A DNA stretch of 64,000 nt from Litoreibacter meonggei (GCF_003663885.1 NZ_RCCE01000003.1:641114-705113); one strand, 5' to 3'; positions 8,839-18,091 are shown, counted from the stretch's first letter. Numbers and translations are program-made. Notes: a model not told the origin generated them from the sequence alone.

Positions 8839-9816
8839 TCAGGCGACGCCAGCGCGCAAGCAATCGTGAATGTGCAAGATGCCCAGTGGTGCGCCGCCAT
8901 TGCCTGCCGCAGTCACAAACAAGCAGGTGATCTTGCGATCATTCATATTTGCCACGGCCTGCTCGGCCAAGGCGTCCGGCGCGATGGTTTTCGGGTTGGC
9001 AGTCATAACCTCGGCTGCGCTCATATCAAGCAGCCCCTTCATATGGCGCCGCAAGTCACCATCGGTGATGATGCCCGCTAGGTCGCCCTCAGTTGTGACG
9101 ACGCCCACCACACCAAACCCTTTTTGGCTAATGGCAATCAGCACGTCCGACATCGGCGCGTTCATAGCGATAAGCGGAAGCTCTTCGCCGGAATGCATCA
9201 AATCAGACACTTTGGACAGGCGCGCGCCCAGCTTTCCGCCGGGGTGGAATTCGCGGAAATTTTCGGGGGTGAACTGGCGATGCTCCATCAACGCGATGGC
9301 CAGCGCGTCACCCAAGGCCAAGGTCATCGTGGTCGATGTTGTCGGCACCACGCCGGTGTCACAGGCTTCTTCGGCTTTGGGCAGAACCAGCGCGACGTCG
9401 CATTGTTTGATCAACGTGCTTTCGGCGCGGCTGGCGACGCCGATCATCGGAATGCTGAAACGGCGGGTATAGGCGATCACATCCGCAAGCTCCGGTGTCT
9501 CACCGGAGTTGGACAGGATCAGCGCCACGTCACCTTGCGCCATCATACCCAGATCGCCATGGCTGGCCTCTGCAGGGTGGACGAAATGTGCAGGTGTGCC
9601 GGTCGAGGCCAAAGTCGCCGCAATCTTGCGGGCAACGTGGCCGGATTTTCCCATACCGCAGATAATTACGCGTCCGGTGGCCCCAAGCATCAGTTCTACG
9701 GCGTCGGCGAAACTGTCGTTCAAGCTATCTGCCAGAAGTTCCAGCGCCGCTGCCTCGCGGGTGATGACACGACGGCCAATCTTCAGAAACGTCTCTGGTG
9801 AGGTTTTGTTTTCCAT
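8839..9816 (-). CDS. kdsD: D-arabinose-5-phosphate isomerase KdsD (KpsF/GutQ family)
   Basis: 325 residues: an N-terminal SIS domain (residues ~40-175; GRVIICGMGKSGHVARKIA, HPAEASHGDLGM, SNSGETPEL) and a pair of CBS domains (~200-325). The enzyme converts D-ribulose 5-phosphate to D-arabinose 5-phosphate, the first step of KDO synthesis for lipopolysaccharide. Its location directly upstream of lptC-lptA-lptB supports the KDO role over a sugar-alcohol role. The start is nine bases after the rnd stop. Confidence 0.94.
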   Translation of the reverse strand: MENKTSPETFLKIGRRVITREAAALELLADSLNDSFADAVELMLGATGRVIICGMGKSGHVARKIAATLASTGTPAHFVHPAEASHGDLGMMAQGDVALILSNSGETPELADVIAYTRRFSIPMIGVASRAESTLIKQCDVALVLPKAEEACDTGVVPTTSTTMTLALGDALAIALMEHRQFTPENFREFHPGGKLGARLSKVSDLMHSGEELPLIAMNAPMSDVLIAISQKGFGVVGVVTTEGDLAGIITDGDLRRHMKGLLDMSAAEVMTANPKTIAPDALAEQAVANMNDRKITCLFVTAAGNGGAPLGILHIHDCLRAGVA

Positions 9817-9825
9817 CTACGTTAT

Positions 9826-10437
9826 CTAGTGCGCGAAGATGTCAATTTCAGGCCAGCCGGCCAAATCCAGCCGAGCGCGGGTCGGAAGGAAGTCGAAACA
9901 GTTCTGCGCCAATTCCATGCGACCTTCACGCTCCAGCATCCGGTTCAGTTCTGTTCTCAACTGGTGCAGGTGCAAGACGTCTGATGCGGCGTAGTCGTGC
10001 TGCGCTTTCGTAAGCTCTGGCGCGCCCCAGTCGCTGGATTGCTGTTGCTTGGAAACGTCGACGCTCAAAAGCTCTTGGAGCAGGTTCTTCAAACCATGGC
10101 GGTCCGTATAGGTGCGCACCAGTTTGGACGCAATTTTGGTGCAATAGACGGGTGCCGTGAGCGCACCGAACGCATTGTACATCGCAGCGATGTCAAAGCG
10201 GCCAAAGTGAAACAACTTCAAAACATCTGGGTCTTCAAGCATGCGGCAGAGGTTAGGAGCGTCTGATTGACCGATCGCAATTTGTACAAGATGCGCATCG
10301 CCATCGCCCGCTGACAATTGCACGACACATAGCCTGTCGCGATGCGGGTTAAGCCCCATGGTTTCGCAATCAATGGCTACAACCGAGCCGAGGTCAAGAT
10401 CGTCAGGCAGGTCGCCTTGGTGCAGAAAATTGGCCAC
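9826..10437 (-). CDS. rnd: Ribonuclease D, catalytic domain only
   Basis: 203 residues containing one DEDDy 3'-5' exonuclease domain: Exo I DCETMG, Exo II in HFGRFDIAAMYNAF, and Exo III with Y-x3-D in DYAASDVLHLHQL. E. coli RNase D is about 375 residues because of two HRDC domains; the short form without HRDC is common in alphaproteobacteria and trims 3' ends of structured RNAs such as tRNA precursors. It is the first gene of the kdsD-lpt run. Confidence 0.92.
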   Translation of the reverse strand: MANFLHQGDLPDDLDLGSVVAIDCETMGLNPHRDRLCVVQLSAGDGDAHLVQIAIGQSDAPNLCRMLEDPDVLKLFHFGRFDIAAMYNAFGALTAPVYCTKIASKLVRTYTDRHGLKNLLQELLSVDVSKQQQSSDWGAPELTKAQHDYAASDVLHLHQLRTELNRMLEREGRMELAQNCFDFLPTRARLDLAGWPEIDIFAH

Positions 10438-10818
10438 GCGTGAGGCTCCCTTCAGGTTTCCAATGCGGAATAGGCTCTTTGGGTTCGATATTCAACAACG
10501 GGGATGTTTATGCGGCGTTGCTGAGGTCCGCTACTTGCCCCTAGGGGTGGGTGCCGCTTTCACACCGGACTCGGACGAGTGTCACAAGTAGCTCTGCCTA
10601 AATCAGCTTCTTGCTGTGTCTCACGATTGAAAATAGCGGACACCTACTAGCAAAATGACCCTGTGCTGCACATGATCGAGATACCCTGACCCGTTGTCCT
10701 ACTGACTAAATTCAGCGAGGTTTAGAGTACCGAGCCAAACTAAGAGCCACCGAACTGCGAAAACACTCTACTCTTTGCAGAATACGGTAAGAAAACACCT
10801 TTTTTGAGGGACACGGCA
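10438..10818. other. Intergenic region upstream of the WYL-like gene
   Basis: About 380 bases without a convincing gene on either strand. It separates the minus-strand rnd-lpt block from the plus-strand secreted-protein gene and should hold both divergent promoters. A CCCCTAGGGG palindrome is seen near 10548. The only clear signal is a GAGGG ribosome site just before the ATG at 10819. Confidence 0.4.
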
Positions 10819-11226
10819 ATGAAATTTATTCGCGTAACAATGGTAATTCTTATTGCTCTTGCGCAACTCTCCTCTGCTCAAGCTCAATCGAAATACGAAG
10901 CCCCGCTCTGCGAGGCTGCTAAGACAAACCGTGTTGTTGAGCTGATCTACGACAAAGACGTTAGTAAAGGGTGCCTCCCGCGTCTTGTTGATGTGCATCA
11001 AGTTGCAATTGGCAAAAACGGCAAACTATACGTGCATGGTTGGCAAACTCGTGGTTGTACAAAAGGGCGAGATTTTGCGGCCGAACGGATTTTCAGACTC
11101 GATAAGATCAAGTTCGTTGAACTCATCGAAGGTGACTTCGATAAGAAATCTCAATCCATAAAGCGAGACGGTTGGGACGGTTGCATCGGTTCGAATTGCT
11201 TTATCAAGGAGAACGTCTGTGACTAG
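10819..11226 (+). CDS. Secreted protein with a WYL-like domain, unknown function
   Basis: 135 residues from the ATG at 10819, which has a GAGGG site seven bases upstream. Residues 1-~23 form a signal peptide ending SSAQAQ. The mature part looks like a WYL/Sm-type fold: a start with EAAKTNRVVELIYD, a central LYVHGWQTRG and a closing IFRLDKIKFVELIEG, the pattern of cytoplasmic WYL ligand-sensing domains. Four to five cysteines in the mature part could form disulfides in the periplasm. WYL domains usually sit in DNA-binding regulators, so an exported stand-alone copy is unusual. It is a single-gene unit; no function is assigned. Confidence 0.7.
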   Translation: MKFIRVTMVILIALAQLSSAQAQSKYEAPLCEAAKTNRVVELIYDKDVSKGCLPRLVDVHQVAIGKNGKLYVHGWQTRGCTKGRDFAAERIFRLDKIKFVELIEGDFDKKSQSIKRDGWDGCIGSNCFIKENVCD

Positions 11227-11251
11227 AGCCAACTTTACCATGTTCGCCAAT

Positions 11252-12145
11252 TTAGTGCTGAATGGCTCCCCATACATCCAGTAGAGTATTGGAAATCTCG
11301 TCGTCTTTGTTGGTATATATTGTTACCTTAAGGCACTCTTTTCCCAAACTGTTGGCAAGTGAAATGAGGCTTCCGTTCTCGATCTCGCGATGCGCCATGC
11401 TGTACGGGATCCATCCAACGCCAATTCCGTTTAGGACCAACTCTTTTACGCCGCTAGAGAAAGCTGACTCACAAACGGGATTGTTGCTGAAGGCGGATGT
11501 GCCAAACATCCTTTCCGCTGAATTAAGGAATTCGCCGAAGTAACTTCCCTCTGGATACACAACAGATGGCGTATCATGAGGAATTTTACCGTGGTCTTTG
11601 ACCGTATACCGCCGCGACCCGCCAATGACGGGGATCAGATAGTCGACGCCCCACGGCTCTCGACGGATCGTGTCTCCGAAGGGCAAAGGCCCCGTATTTT
11701 CAGATTCATAGCACAGTAACGTGTTCACATCGCCTCTTAGAAAGAGGGTGACACAATCTCGTAGGTTGCCGGTACGCAAACGAAACTTCAACGCCGGAAG
11801 ATGATGCTTTGCGTGCACTATCATATCAGGAAGCGTGGAGATGAAGGGCGCGTGTTGCGCCGCAATCGAGATGGTCGAACTGGCGGGGTTAAATTGCGCA
11901 ATCTTACCTCGAAGGTCTGCAATCCGGGACACTAGGGCGCGCATTTCAGGCTCGTTAGCTTTCAAAGCTTGACTGATCTCGACGGAATTGGCCCCCCGCT
12001 CCAAAACCTCGACGCCAAGCCAGTTTTCGAAGGCGCGAATACGCCGAGAGAAAGCAGGCTGGGTGATGTTCCTTCGGGAGGCTGCACGGGTCATGTTGCC
12101 TTCTTCCAAAAGCACAAGGACATCGTCCAAAAATTTAAGGTCCAT
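11252..12145 (-). CDS. LysR-family transcriptional regulator (probable regulator of the cuyA operon)
   Basis: 297 residues from the ATG at 12145, preceded by AAGGAAG seven bases away; an upstream in-frame extension lacks a ribosome site. The N-terminal winged HTH has LVLLEEGNMTRAASRRNITQ and PAFSRRIRAFENWLG, followed by a substrate-sensing LysR domain from about residue 90. It is transcribed divergently from the cuyA-like gene with 117 bases between, the classical layout for a LysR activator of its neighbour. The inducer is unknown; cysteate or a related amino acid is a guess from context. Confidence 0.85.
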   Translation of the reverse strand: MDLKFLDDVLVLLEEGNMTRAASRRNITQPAFSRRIRAFENWLGVEVLERGANSVEISQALKANEPEMRALVSRIADLRGKIAQFNPASSTISIAAQHAPFISTLPDMIVHAKHHLPALKFRLRTGNLRDCVTLFLRGDVNTLLCYESENTGPLPFGDTIRREPWGVDYLIPVIGGSRRYTVKDHGKIPHDTPSVVYPEGSYFGEFLNSAERMFGTSAFSNNPVCESAFSSGVKELVLNGIGVGWIPYSMAHREIENGSLISLANSLGKECLKVTIYTNKDDEISNTLLDVWGAIQH

Positions 12146-12262
12146 ACTCGCTTCCTTACGCTTGCTCAAACAAACTGTACGGGCAGCCCAAGAAGAAGGC
12201 ATTCTTTTTTTACTTTGGTATAGGGCAAGCTTTGGGTGAATCAGCTCAAAGGATAAGAGTGC

Positions 12263-13357
12263 ATGACCCAGAATCCGCAAATTGCCGACGCTGACGTAGG
12301 CCTTACGCCCGAAATGACCGTCAGCTTGTGTAAAGACCTGTCGATTGCATTAGCGAAGTTTCCCAAAGTCCGCCTTGGACATCTGCCGACCCCTTTGGAG
12401 CCGATGGATCGCCTGAGCGAGCTTCTCGGTGGTCCACGCCTTTGGGTGAAGCGGGACGATTGCACCGGGTTGTCGTCTGGTGGCAACAAGACGCGGAAGT
12501 TAGAATTCTTGATGGCAGATGCGCAGGCACATGGCGCGGATACGATAATTACACAAGGTGCAACCCAGTCAAATCACGCGCGGCAGACAACAGCCGCTGC
12601 GGCAAAATTGGGGATGGCTTGTCATATCTTGCTTGAGGATCGCACGAACTCGAACAACGAAAATTACATCATGAACGGCAACGTTTTGTTGGATCGCCTG
12701 CACGGTGCATCGGTCTCAAAACGCAGCGGCGGCACTGACATGAATGCCGAGATGACTGCTCTGTCGGAGCAGTTAATCAACGACGGGCACACGCCATATA
12801 TTATTCCGGGTGGTGGCTCTAACGCCATCGGGGCGCTGGGATATGTGAATTGCGCGCGCGAACTGGCTGAACAAGCGACCGATATTGGCTTGAAGGTGGA
12901 TGCACTTGTGCACGCAACAGGCAGCTCCGGGACGCAGGCCGGATTGGTCACGGGCCTTGCCGCGATTCGAAGCGAAATCCACTTGCTGGGGATTGGGGTG
13001 CGCGCGCCGCGAGACAAACAAGAGCAAATGGTTTTCGATCTAGCCCAACGTACCGCGGACCACATGGGCACAGGGCTGACCATCAACCGCCAAGATGTGC
13101 GCGCGAATTGTGACTATGTCGGCCCCGGTTATGGCTTGCCGACCTCAGGTATGATCGAGGCGGTGAAACTGCTTGCCCAAACGGAGGGTCTTTTGTTCGA
13201 CCCTGTCTATTCCGGCAAAGGACTGGACGGGATGATTGATCAGATCCGCAAGGGCTATTTCGATGGAATGGAAAACGTCGTGTTCCTGCATACGGGGGGG
13301 AGTGCTGCGCTCTTCGGTTACCCCGATACATTCGATCTTCCCGGATACTCAACCTAA
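12263..13357 (+). CDS. cuyA: CuyA-like L-cysteate sulfo-lyase / D-cysteine desulfhydrase family PLP enzyme
   Basis: 364 residues of the fold-type II PLP family shared by ACC deaminase, D-cysteine desulfhydrase and L-cysteate sulfo-lyase. The PLP lysine lies in [22 protein letters not shown] and [14 protein letters not shown] bind the phosphate and carboxylate. As I recall, the sequence strongly resembles CuyA of Ruegeria pomeroyi, which converts L-cysteate to pyruvate, ammonia and sulfite. Another ATG at 12314 is possible because residues 1-17 lie outside the conserved core. It is followed after 39 bases by a betaine-type ABC importer, so the true substrate may be a sulfonated or quaternary amino acid. 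No sulfite exporter or oxidase gene is adjacent. Confidence 0.78.
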   Translation: MTQNPQIADADVGLTPEMTVSLCKDLSIALAKFPKVRLGHLPTPLEPMDRLSELLGGPRLWVKRDDCTGLSSGGNKTRKLEFLMADAQAHGADTIITQGATQSNHARQTTAAAAKLGMACHILLEDRTNSNNENYIMNGNVLLDRLHGASVSKRSGGTDMNAEMTALSEQLINDGHTPYIIPGGGSNAIGALGYVNCARELAEQATDIGLKVDALVHATGSSGTQAGLVTGLAAIRSEIHLLGIGVRAPRDKQEQMVFDLAQRTADHMGTGLTINRQDVRANCDYVGPGYGLPTSGMIEAVKLLAQTEGLLFDPVYSGKGLDGMIDQIRKGYFDGMENVVFLHTGGSAALFGYPDTFDLPGYST

Positions 13358-13396
13358 TAAAAACAAGAAAAAATCACTCAACAAGGAGAACTTAAA

Positions 13397-14368
13397 ATGT
13401 CACTGAAAAAGACCCTCATGACGGCTACGCTGGCATCTGCCATCGGCATCTTCAGCGTGCCTGCTTTCGCCGCTGAAGAAGTCAAAATCGGCGTTCCCTC
13501 TTGGACCGGAGCCCAAGCGATTGCCCATCTTCTTGGCGCCGTCGTCGAGATGCGTATTGGCGGAACCGCCGAAATGGTGCCCGGCAATAATGCGACGATT
13601 TTCCAAGCGATGGACCAAGGCAAGGGTGACATCGACGTCCATCCCGATGTCTGGCTGCCGAACCAAGAGAGCTTCACCAAGAAATATGTTGACGGCGCAG
13701 GCACAGTAACGCTGTCATCCAACCCCTACGAAGGCAATCAGGGCTTCTGCGTGTCCCAGGACTTCGCAAAAGCCAATAGCATCACCGACATTGCGGACTT
13801 AGGGCGCCCAGATGTTGCTGCGCTGATGGACAGTGACGGCAATGGTAAAGGTGAGATGTGGATCGGCGCCCCCGGTTGGGCATCTGCCAATGTGAACGAA
13901 GTCAAAACCCGGGACTATGGGCTGCTGGATTTTGTTGAACCCATTCGGGCAGAGGAAAGCGTGAAAACTGCGCGCATCAAAGACTCTATCGCGAAGGGCG
14001 AGGGCTACGCGTTCTACTGCTACAAACCACATGCCGTCTGGTACATGTTCGACGTCGAGATGTTGAGCGAGCCTGCCTACGATCCGGCAAAATACACTAT
14101 GATTCAGCCCTCGGACGATCCGGATTGGTACACCAAATCCAACGTGGCATCCAAAGATGCGCTGAAGAATGTGCAAATCGCTTGGTCCAATTCTCTGGCC
14201 GCTCGCTCGCCAGCTATTGCTGAATTCTTTGAGCGGTTTTCGCTGACCGCCGACGATGTCAGCAACTTTGCCTTTGAGATCAGCGGCAAGGGTCGCGAAC
14301 CGGCTGAAGTTGCGCGCGAGTGGGTTGAAGCAAACCCAGAACGTGTTGATGCGTGGTTGGGGCTCTAG
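13397..14368 (+). CDS. Glycine-betaine/choline-type ABC transporter substrate-binding protein
   Basis: 323 residues. A signal peptide (residues 1-~25, ending VPAFAAE) precedes an OpuAC/ProX domain. Tryptophans are placed as in betaine-binding proteins: VPSWTGAQ, DVWLPNQ, GAPGWASAN and HAVWYMF, consistent with an aromatic cage around a quaternary ammonium group. A strong AAGGAG site precedes the ATG. An inverted repeat follows the stop (14392-14423), separating it from proV. Substrate is not certain: the upstream cuyA-like gene suggests an amino-acid derivative rather than an osmolyte. Confidence 0.86.
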   Translation: MSLKKTLMTATLASAIGIFSVPAFAAEEVKIGVPSWTGAQAIAHLLGAVVEMRIGGTAEMVPGNNATIFQAMDQGKGDIDVHPDVWLPNQESFTKKYVDGAGTVTLSSNPYEGNQGFCVSQDFAKANSITDIADLGRPDVAALMDSDGNGKGEMWIGAPGWASANVNEVKTRDYGLLDFVEPIRAEESVKTARIKDSIAKGEGYAFYCYKPHAVWYMFDVEMLSEPAYDPAKYTMIQPSDDPDWYTKSNVASKDALKNVQIAWSNSLAARSPAIAEFFERFSLTADDVSNFAFEISGKGREPAEVAREWVEANPERVDAWLGL

Positions 14369-14391
14369 GCTACATTGACGTGATTTAAGCA

Positions 14392-14423
14392 TGATGGCCC
14401 TCGCATGTCGGGGGCCGTCATCA
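14392..14423 (+). terminator. Hairpin after the binding-protein gene (likely attenuator)
   Basis: Arms GGCCCTCG and CGGGGGCC (one G-T wobble) enclose a five-base loop, with an outer TGAT/ATCA extension after a bulge. There is no strong T-run. Its place between the binding-protein gene and the ATPase gene fits a structure that protects the upstream mRNA or reduces read-through. Confidence 0.5.
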
Positions 14424-14459
14424 CCTTTGATCTCTCCCGAATAGCGAAGGGTACACGAC

Positions 14460-15515
14460 ATGAGTACCGACACAGTCATCGAGATCTCTAATGTCTGGAA
14501 GATTTTTGGTGGGCGCCCCGAAGTGGCTCTGAAGGCTATCCGGGCCGAGGGGTTGGATAAGGCAGAGGTGCTTGCGCGATACAACGCCGTAGTTGGTGTG
14601 GCTGACGTGAGCCTGTCGGTTAATCGCGGCGAGATTTTTTGCATCATGGGGCTATCTGGCAGCGGGAAGTCCACATTGGTGCGCCACTTCAACCGCCTGC
14701 TGGAACCGACATCGGGTAAAATCCTGATCGAAGGGACGGATGTGATGGGGCTTGGCACGAAAGAGCTGCAAGGCTTTCGCAACCGCAAAATCGGCATGGT
14801 ATTTCAGAACTTCGCCCTGATGCCGCATCGGTCCGTGTTGGATAATGTGGCTATGCCTTTGGAAATCAGGCAGGTCAGCAAGAATGACCGCATGCGGCAG
14901 GCCGCGGCAATTCTTGACATTGTGGAGCTCGGGGCGTGGGGTTCGAAATTTGCCCACGAACTGTCGGGCGGCATGCAGCAGCGGGTGGGCCTTGCTCGTG
15001 CGTTGGCGGCTAACCCAGATGTGTTGCTGATGGATGAGCCGTTCAGCGCGCTTGACCCCCTGATCCGCCGCCAATTGCAGGATGAATTCATCCGGCTGTC
15101 GAAAATTCTTAAGAAAACCACTGTTTTCATCACCCATGATCTGGACGAGGCCGTGCGCATCGGTGACCGGATCGCAATTATGCGGGACGGGAAGTTGGTC
15201 CAGACGGGAACAGCAGAGGAAATCGTCATGAATCCTGCTGACGATTATGTGGCGGAATTTGTTGCGGGTATTTCGCGGCTCAAAGTGGTTCACGCCAACG
15301 CAGTGATGCAGCCCATCGAGGCCTACATCAAAGCCAATGGCCCCCTTGGGGCAGACGCACCTCGTGTCAATCAGGACGAAACACTTAGCACCCTGATCAA
15401 TCTGGCAATCGACCACGAGAGCGCAATTATTGTCGCGCGGCAGGGGGTAGATGTCGGGGTGATCACCCGTTCAGACATTCTGCGAACTGTTGTTGAAGGG
15501 ACCGAAATGTCATGA
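14460..15515 (+). CDS. proV: Quaternary-amine ABC transporter ATP-binding protein (ProV/OpuAA type)
   Basis: 351 residues. An N-terminal extension (KIFGGRPEVALKAI, typical of ProV) precedes the Walker A GLSGSGKST, signature LSGGMQQRVGLARAL and Walker B LLMDEPFSALDPL. The C-terminal ~80 residues form a CBS-like sensor region, as in osmoregulated betaine importers. It energises the importer together with the permease encoded next, whose ATG overlaps this stop by four bases. Confidence 0.9.
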   Translation: MSTDTVIEISNVWKIFGGRPEVALKAIRAEGLDKAEVLARYNAVVGVADVSLSVNRGEIFCIMGLSGSGKSTLVRHFNRLLEPTSGKILIEGTDVMGLGTKELQGFRNRKIGMVFQNFALMPHRSVLDNVAMPLEIRQVSKNDRMRQAAAILDIVELGAWGSKFAHELSGGMQQRVGLARALAANPDVLLMDEPFSALDPLIRRQLQDEFIRLSKILKKTTVFITHDLDEAVRIGDRIAIMRDGKLVQTGTAEEIVMNPADDYVAEFVAGISRLKVVHANAVMQPIEAYIKANGPLGADAPRVNQDETLSTLINLAIDHESAIIVARQGVDVGVITRSDILRTVVEGTEMS

Positions 15516-17053
15516 CCGACGCTGCTGAAAACCCACTGGACGCTAAAGACACCGAAGCGGCGCTCGCCTACGCAAAGGCACGCCAAGACAACATACGCAC
15601 CTTTGTGCGCACCAACCCGGATTATTACATCGCGCAGTTCGACACGATCGGCGAAAGCTCGAAATTTACCCCGACTTTCAATGCTATGGCGGGTCTGTTT
15701 GGCCCGATTTGGTTCGGCGCACGGGGGCTGTGGTCGTGGGCCTTGCCGTTTTTGATCTTAGAAACTCTGGCCTTGGTGCAGATCGCACGCGGATTGTTCG
15801 GAGACCTTGCCGCGGACGCCTTCAAACGCATTGCGTCTATCGAAGGCACGCTTGAACTGCGTCGTGAGCAACTCGCAGCAGCCATCGAGTCTGGCTCGGA
15901 CAAGATCGACGTTTACCAGCGCACGGTCGAGTCTCTGGAGGCCGCCATCGGAGGTATCCGGGCCGAAGCGGTTGCGCAGTCAGAGCAAGGTATCTGGATT
16001 GCGCTCATGGGGCTTGTGATTTTGCTGGTGACGAAGGCCATTCAAGCCACCGTTGCCAATTGGGCGCTAGAGACACGCTTTTCAGACTGGTTGTCGGACC
16101 GCTCTGTCCGGTCTGGCCTGCCTATTTCCCATATCGTTTTCAGCGCCATTTTCATGGCGTTTATCGTGGCTGCAGCTGTGTTGCATTACAGCTTTCCCAA
16201 CCGCTTCGCCATTCTCACGGCGTTTCCCACCGATCCCGACTATCGACTCGATAGCATTGAATTGGTGGAGGCGTTCTTTGCCTATTGCGTCGCAAATGGT
16301 GAGGTCCTGTTCGACTTTATCACCTACGGTATCCGATTGTTGTTAGACGCGTTGGAACTGGTTTTTGTCAGCACACCTTGGATTGTGGTCGCCAGCTTGA
16401 TCATCTTGCTTACTTGGCTGACCGCCGGCATTCGAATGGCTGTTTGGTCTGGGGCGTTCCTGTCCTACATGGGATTGTTGGGATTTTGGGAGAAAGCCAT
16501 GACGACACTGGCCTTGCTGGGGACAGCCGCGTGTTTGTCGATCCTCATCGGCATTCCGTTGGGCATGTTCTGCGCGCGCAGGCGACGGCTTTATGCCTTC
16601 ATTCAGCCAATCATGGACTTCATGCAGACCATGCCCGCTTTCGTTTTTATGATCCCGGTCATCGCTTTTTTTGGCACCGGAAAGCCTGCCGCTGTGGTCA
16701 CAACCATGATCTTTGGTGGCACCCCGGTCGTCCGCCTTACCGTGCTTGGGTTGCGCGGAGTGCCTGACAGTGTGCGCGAGGCGGCGATCTCGTTTGGTGC
16801 CACCAAATGGTACCTGCTCACCCGCGTTGACCTTCCGCTGGCAGGGCCGTCAATCCGTGCAGGGATCAACCAAACCATCATGCTGTCATTGGCCATGGTC
16901 GTCGTGGCCTCGCTGATCGGCGCCAAGGGGTTGGGCGAAGATGTATTGGAAGCGCTGCAATACGCGAATGTGGGGCAAGGTATTCTTGCAGGGTTCTCGA
17001 TCCTGTTCTGTGCCATGATCCTTGATCGGATCGTTCAGGGGCACCGTAAGTGA
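15512..17053 (+). CDS. proW: Quaternary-amine ABC transporter permease (ProW type) with unusual N-terminal domain
   Basis: 513 residues, well above the usual ~280-350 of ProW. Residues ~290-505 hold the permease domain with the EAA loop near DSVREAAISFGATKW. The N-terminal ~150 residues contain FNAMAGLFGPIWFGARGLW followed by a hydrophobic helix, resembling DUF2628 membrane domains, and then a probable coiled coil (residues ~105-150, EGTLELRREQLAAAIESG). Several more membrane helices link the two parts. It overlaps proV and the following hydrolase by four bases each. Confidence 0.88.
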   Translation: MTDAAENPLDAKDTEAALAYAKARQDNIRTFVRTNPDYYIAQFDTIGESSKFTPTFNAMAGLFGPIWFGARGLWSWALPFLILETLALVQIARGLFGDLAADAFKRIASIEGTLELRREQLAAAIESGSDKIDVYQRTVESLEAAIGGIRAEAVAQSEQGIWIALMGLVILLVTKAIQATVANWALETRFSDWLSDRSVRSGLPISHIVFSAIFMAFIVAAAVLHYSFPNRFAILTAFPTDPDYRLDSIELVEAFFAYCVANGEVLFDFITYGIRLLLDALELVFVSTPWIVVASLIILLTWLTAGIRMAVWSGAFLSYMGLLGFWEKAMTTLALLGTAACLSILIGIPLGMFCARRRRLYAFIQPIMDFMQTMPAFVFMIPVIAFFGTGKPAAVVTTMIFGGTPVVRLTVLGLRGVPDSVREAAISFGATKWYLLTRVDLPLAGPSIRAGINQTIMLSLAMVVVASLIGAKGLGEDVLEALQYANVGQGILAGFSILFCAMILDRIVQGHRK

Positions 17054-17769
17054 CACCGCTCGTTCTGGTTCACGGCTTCATGGGGGGAAGTGCGCAATGG
17101 GCACCGCAATTGCCGGATTTGGCAGACCATTTTAATGTCATAGCCATCGACCTGCCGGGCTTCGGGCAAAACGCACATCTTGAACCGATAGAGACAATCG
17201 GTGGGTTTGCCGATTGGGTCATCTCGGACCTGCGGGCAAAAGATGTGGACCGATACCATCTTCTTGGCCATTCGATGGGCGGCATGGTCGTTCAAGAAAT
17301 GATGAGTCGGGATGCAAATTCCGTTGATCGTCTTATTCTTTATGCCACCGGTGCGACGGGTGTTCTGCCCGGCCGTTTTGAAACCATTGACGAGAGCAAG
17401 CGTCGCGCAGAAATTGATGGTGCGCGTGCCACCGCTCGCCGCATATCAGCAACCTGGTTTTTAGACGAACAGCTTGCGCAGGCCTATGAGCATTGTGCTG
17501 ACATTGCAGAGAAATCTTCACCCGGTGCAATAGCTGCTGGCCTAGACGCCATGCAGGCATGGTCAGGAATCGAGTTTCTACCGAAAATACGGTCCAAGAC
17601 GCTTGTCATCTGGGGAGATGGTGATCGCACATACCCTTGGCAACAAACACAACACCTCTGGCAAACCATCCCCGCAGCACGTCTAGCTGTCGTACCAGGT
17701 TGCGCCCATGCGGTTCATCTTGAAAAGCCGCGGCTTTTCAATGATCTGGTGTTGGATTTCCTCCAGTAG
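17050..17769 (+). CDS. Alpha/beta-hydrolase fold protein
   Basis: 239 residues from a GTG start that overlaps the proW stop (GTGA). The oxyanion-hole motif LVHGFMGG is at the start, the nucleophile elbow is GHSMGGMV (serine near residue 81), the acid is in WGDGDRTYP and the histidine in GCAHAVHLEKP. It is the last gene of the cuyA-proXVW operon and may hydrolyse an ester or amide form of the imported compound, or a pathway intermediate. The substrate cannot be deduced. Confidence 0.85.
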   Translation: MTPLVLVHGFMGGSAQWAPQLPDLADHFNVIAIDLPGFGQNAHLEPIETIGGFADWVISDLRAKDVDRYHLLGHSMGGMVVQEMMSRDANSVDRLILYATGATGVLPGRFETIDESKRRAEIDGARATARRISATWFLDEQLAQAYEHCADIAEKSSPGAIAAGLDAMQAWSGIEFLPKIRSKTLVIWGDGDRTYPWQQTQHLWQTIPAARLAVVPGCAHAVHLEKPRLFNDLVLDFLQ

Positions 17770-17796
17770 GTCCAACATTTAGTTTTGTCTTGGCGC

Positions 17797-17931
17797 GGTG
17801 TAGGAAGCAGCGTTGAGCGTGCTTATCGCCGCACGGACCTTCTAGAAAAGAGGCGCGTCCTTATGGAGTCTTGGTCTATGCACTGCTTGGGAAGGCCGAC
17901 TACCGCAATATCAAATGCAGTTATTCAGTGA
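17797..17931 (+). pseudogene. Tyrosine recombinase (phage-type integrase), C-terminal remnant
   Basis: Read in the frame beginning at 17800, this stretch encodes VGSSVERAYRRTDLLEKRR, then VLMESWSMHC and a TGA stop at 17929-17931. The pattern V-E-R-A-Y-R-R-T-D-L-x-E-K-R-R-x-L-M-x-x-W is the usual last helix of alphaproteobacterial phage integrases after the catalytic tyrosine. No start codon or catalytic domain is present upstream, where the alpha/beta-hydrolase gene ends. It is therefore a truncated scar, marking the left edge of the accessory segment that runs to about 22.1 kb. Confidence 0.7.
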
Positions 17932-18091
17932 AACTGGGAACACCAAATGTTGACGCGCTGGGTGACCGCATCTCGAATGAGTCAGCAAAAGCTGTTTACC
18001 CACATTGTGGTTGTGACGTGGTGAAGCAAAAATATGGCGTTGAAAGGTTCCAAACTGACCCGTTCAAGACGTCAGAACAACTGAACTGCAT
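17932..18091. other. Non-coding stretch inside the element remnant
   Basis: 160 bases between the integrase scar and the next gene. Short reading frames exist but none resembles a known protein. No repeat or promoter could be supported. Confidence 0.3.

Noticed and set aside
9124..9801. 225-codon open frame on the plus strand
   Set aside because: It lies entirely antisense to kdsD, whose conserved motifs are clear; the frame is a composition shadow.
13799..14797. 332-codon open frame on the minus strand
   Set aside because: Antisense to the betaine-type binding protein and proV; no recognisable domain and low-complexity composition.
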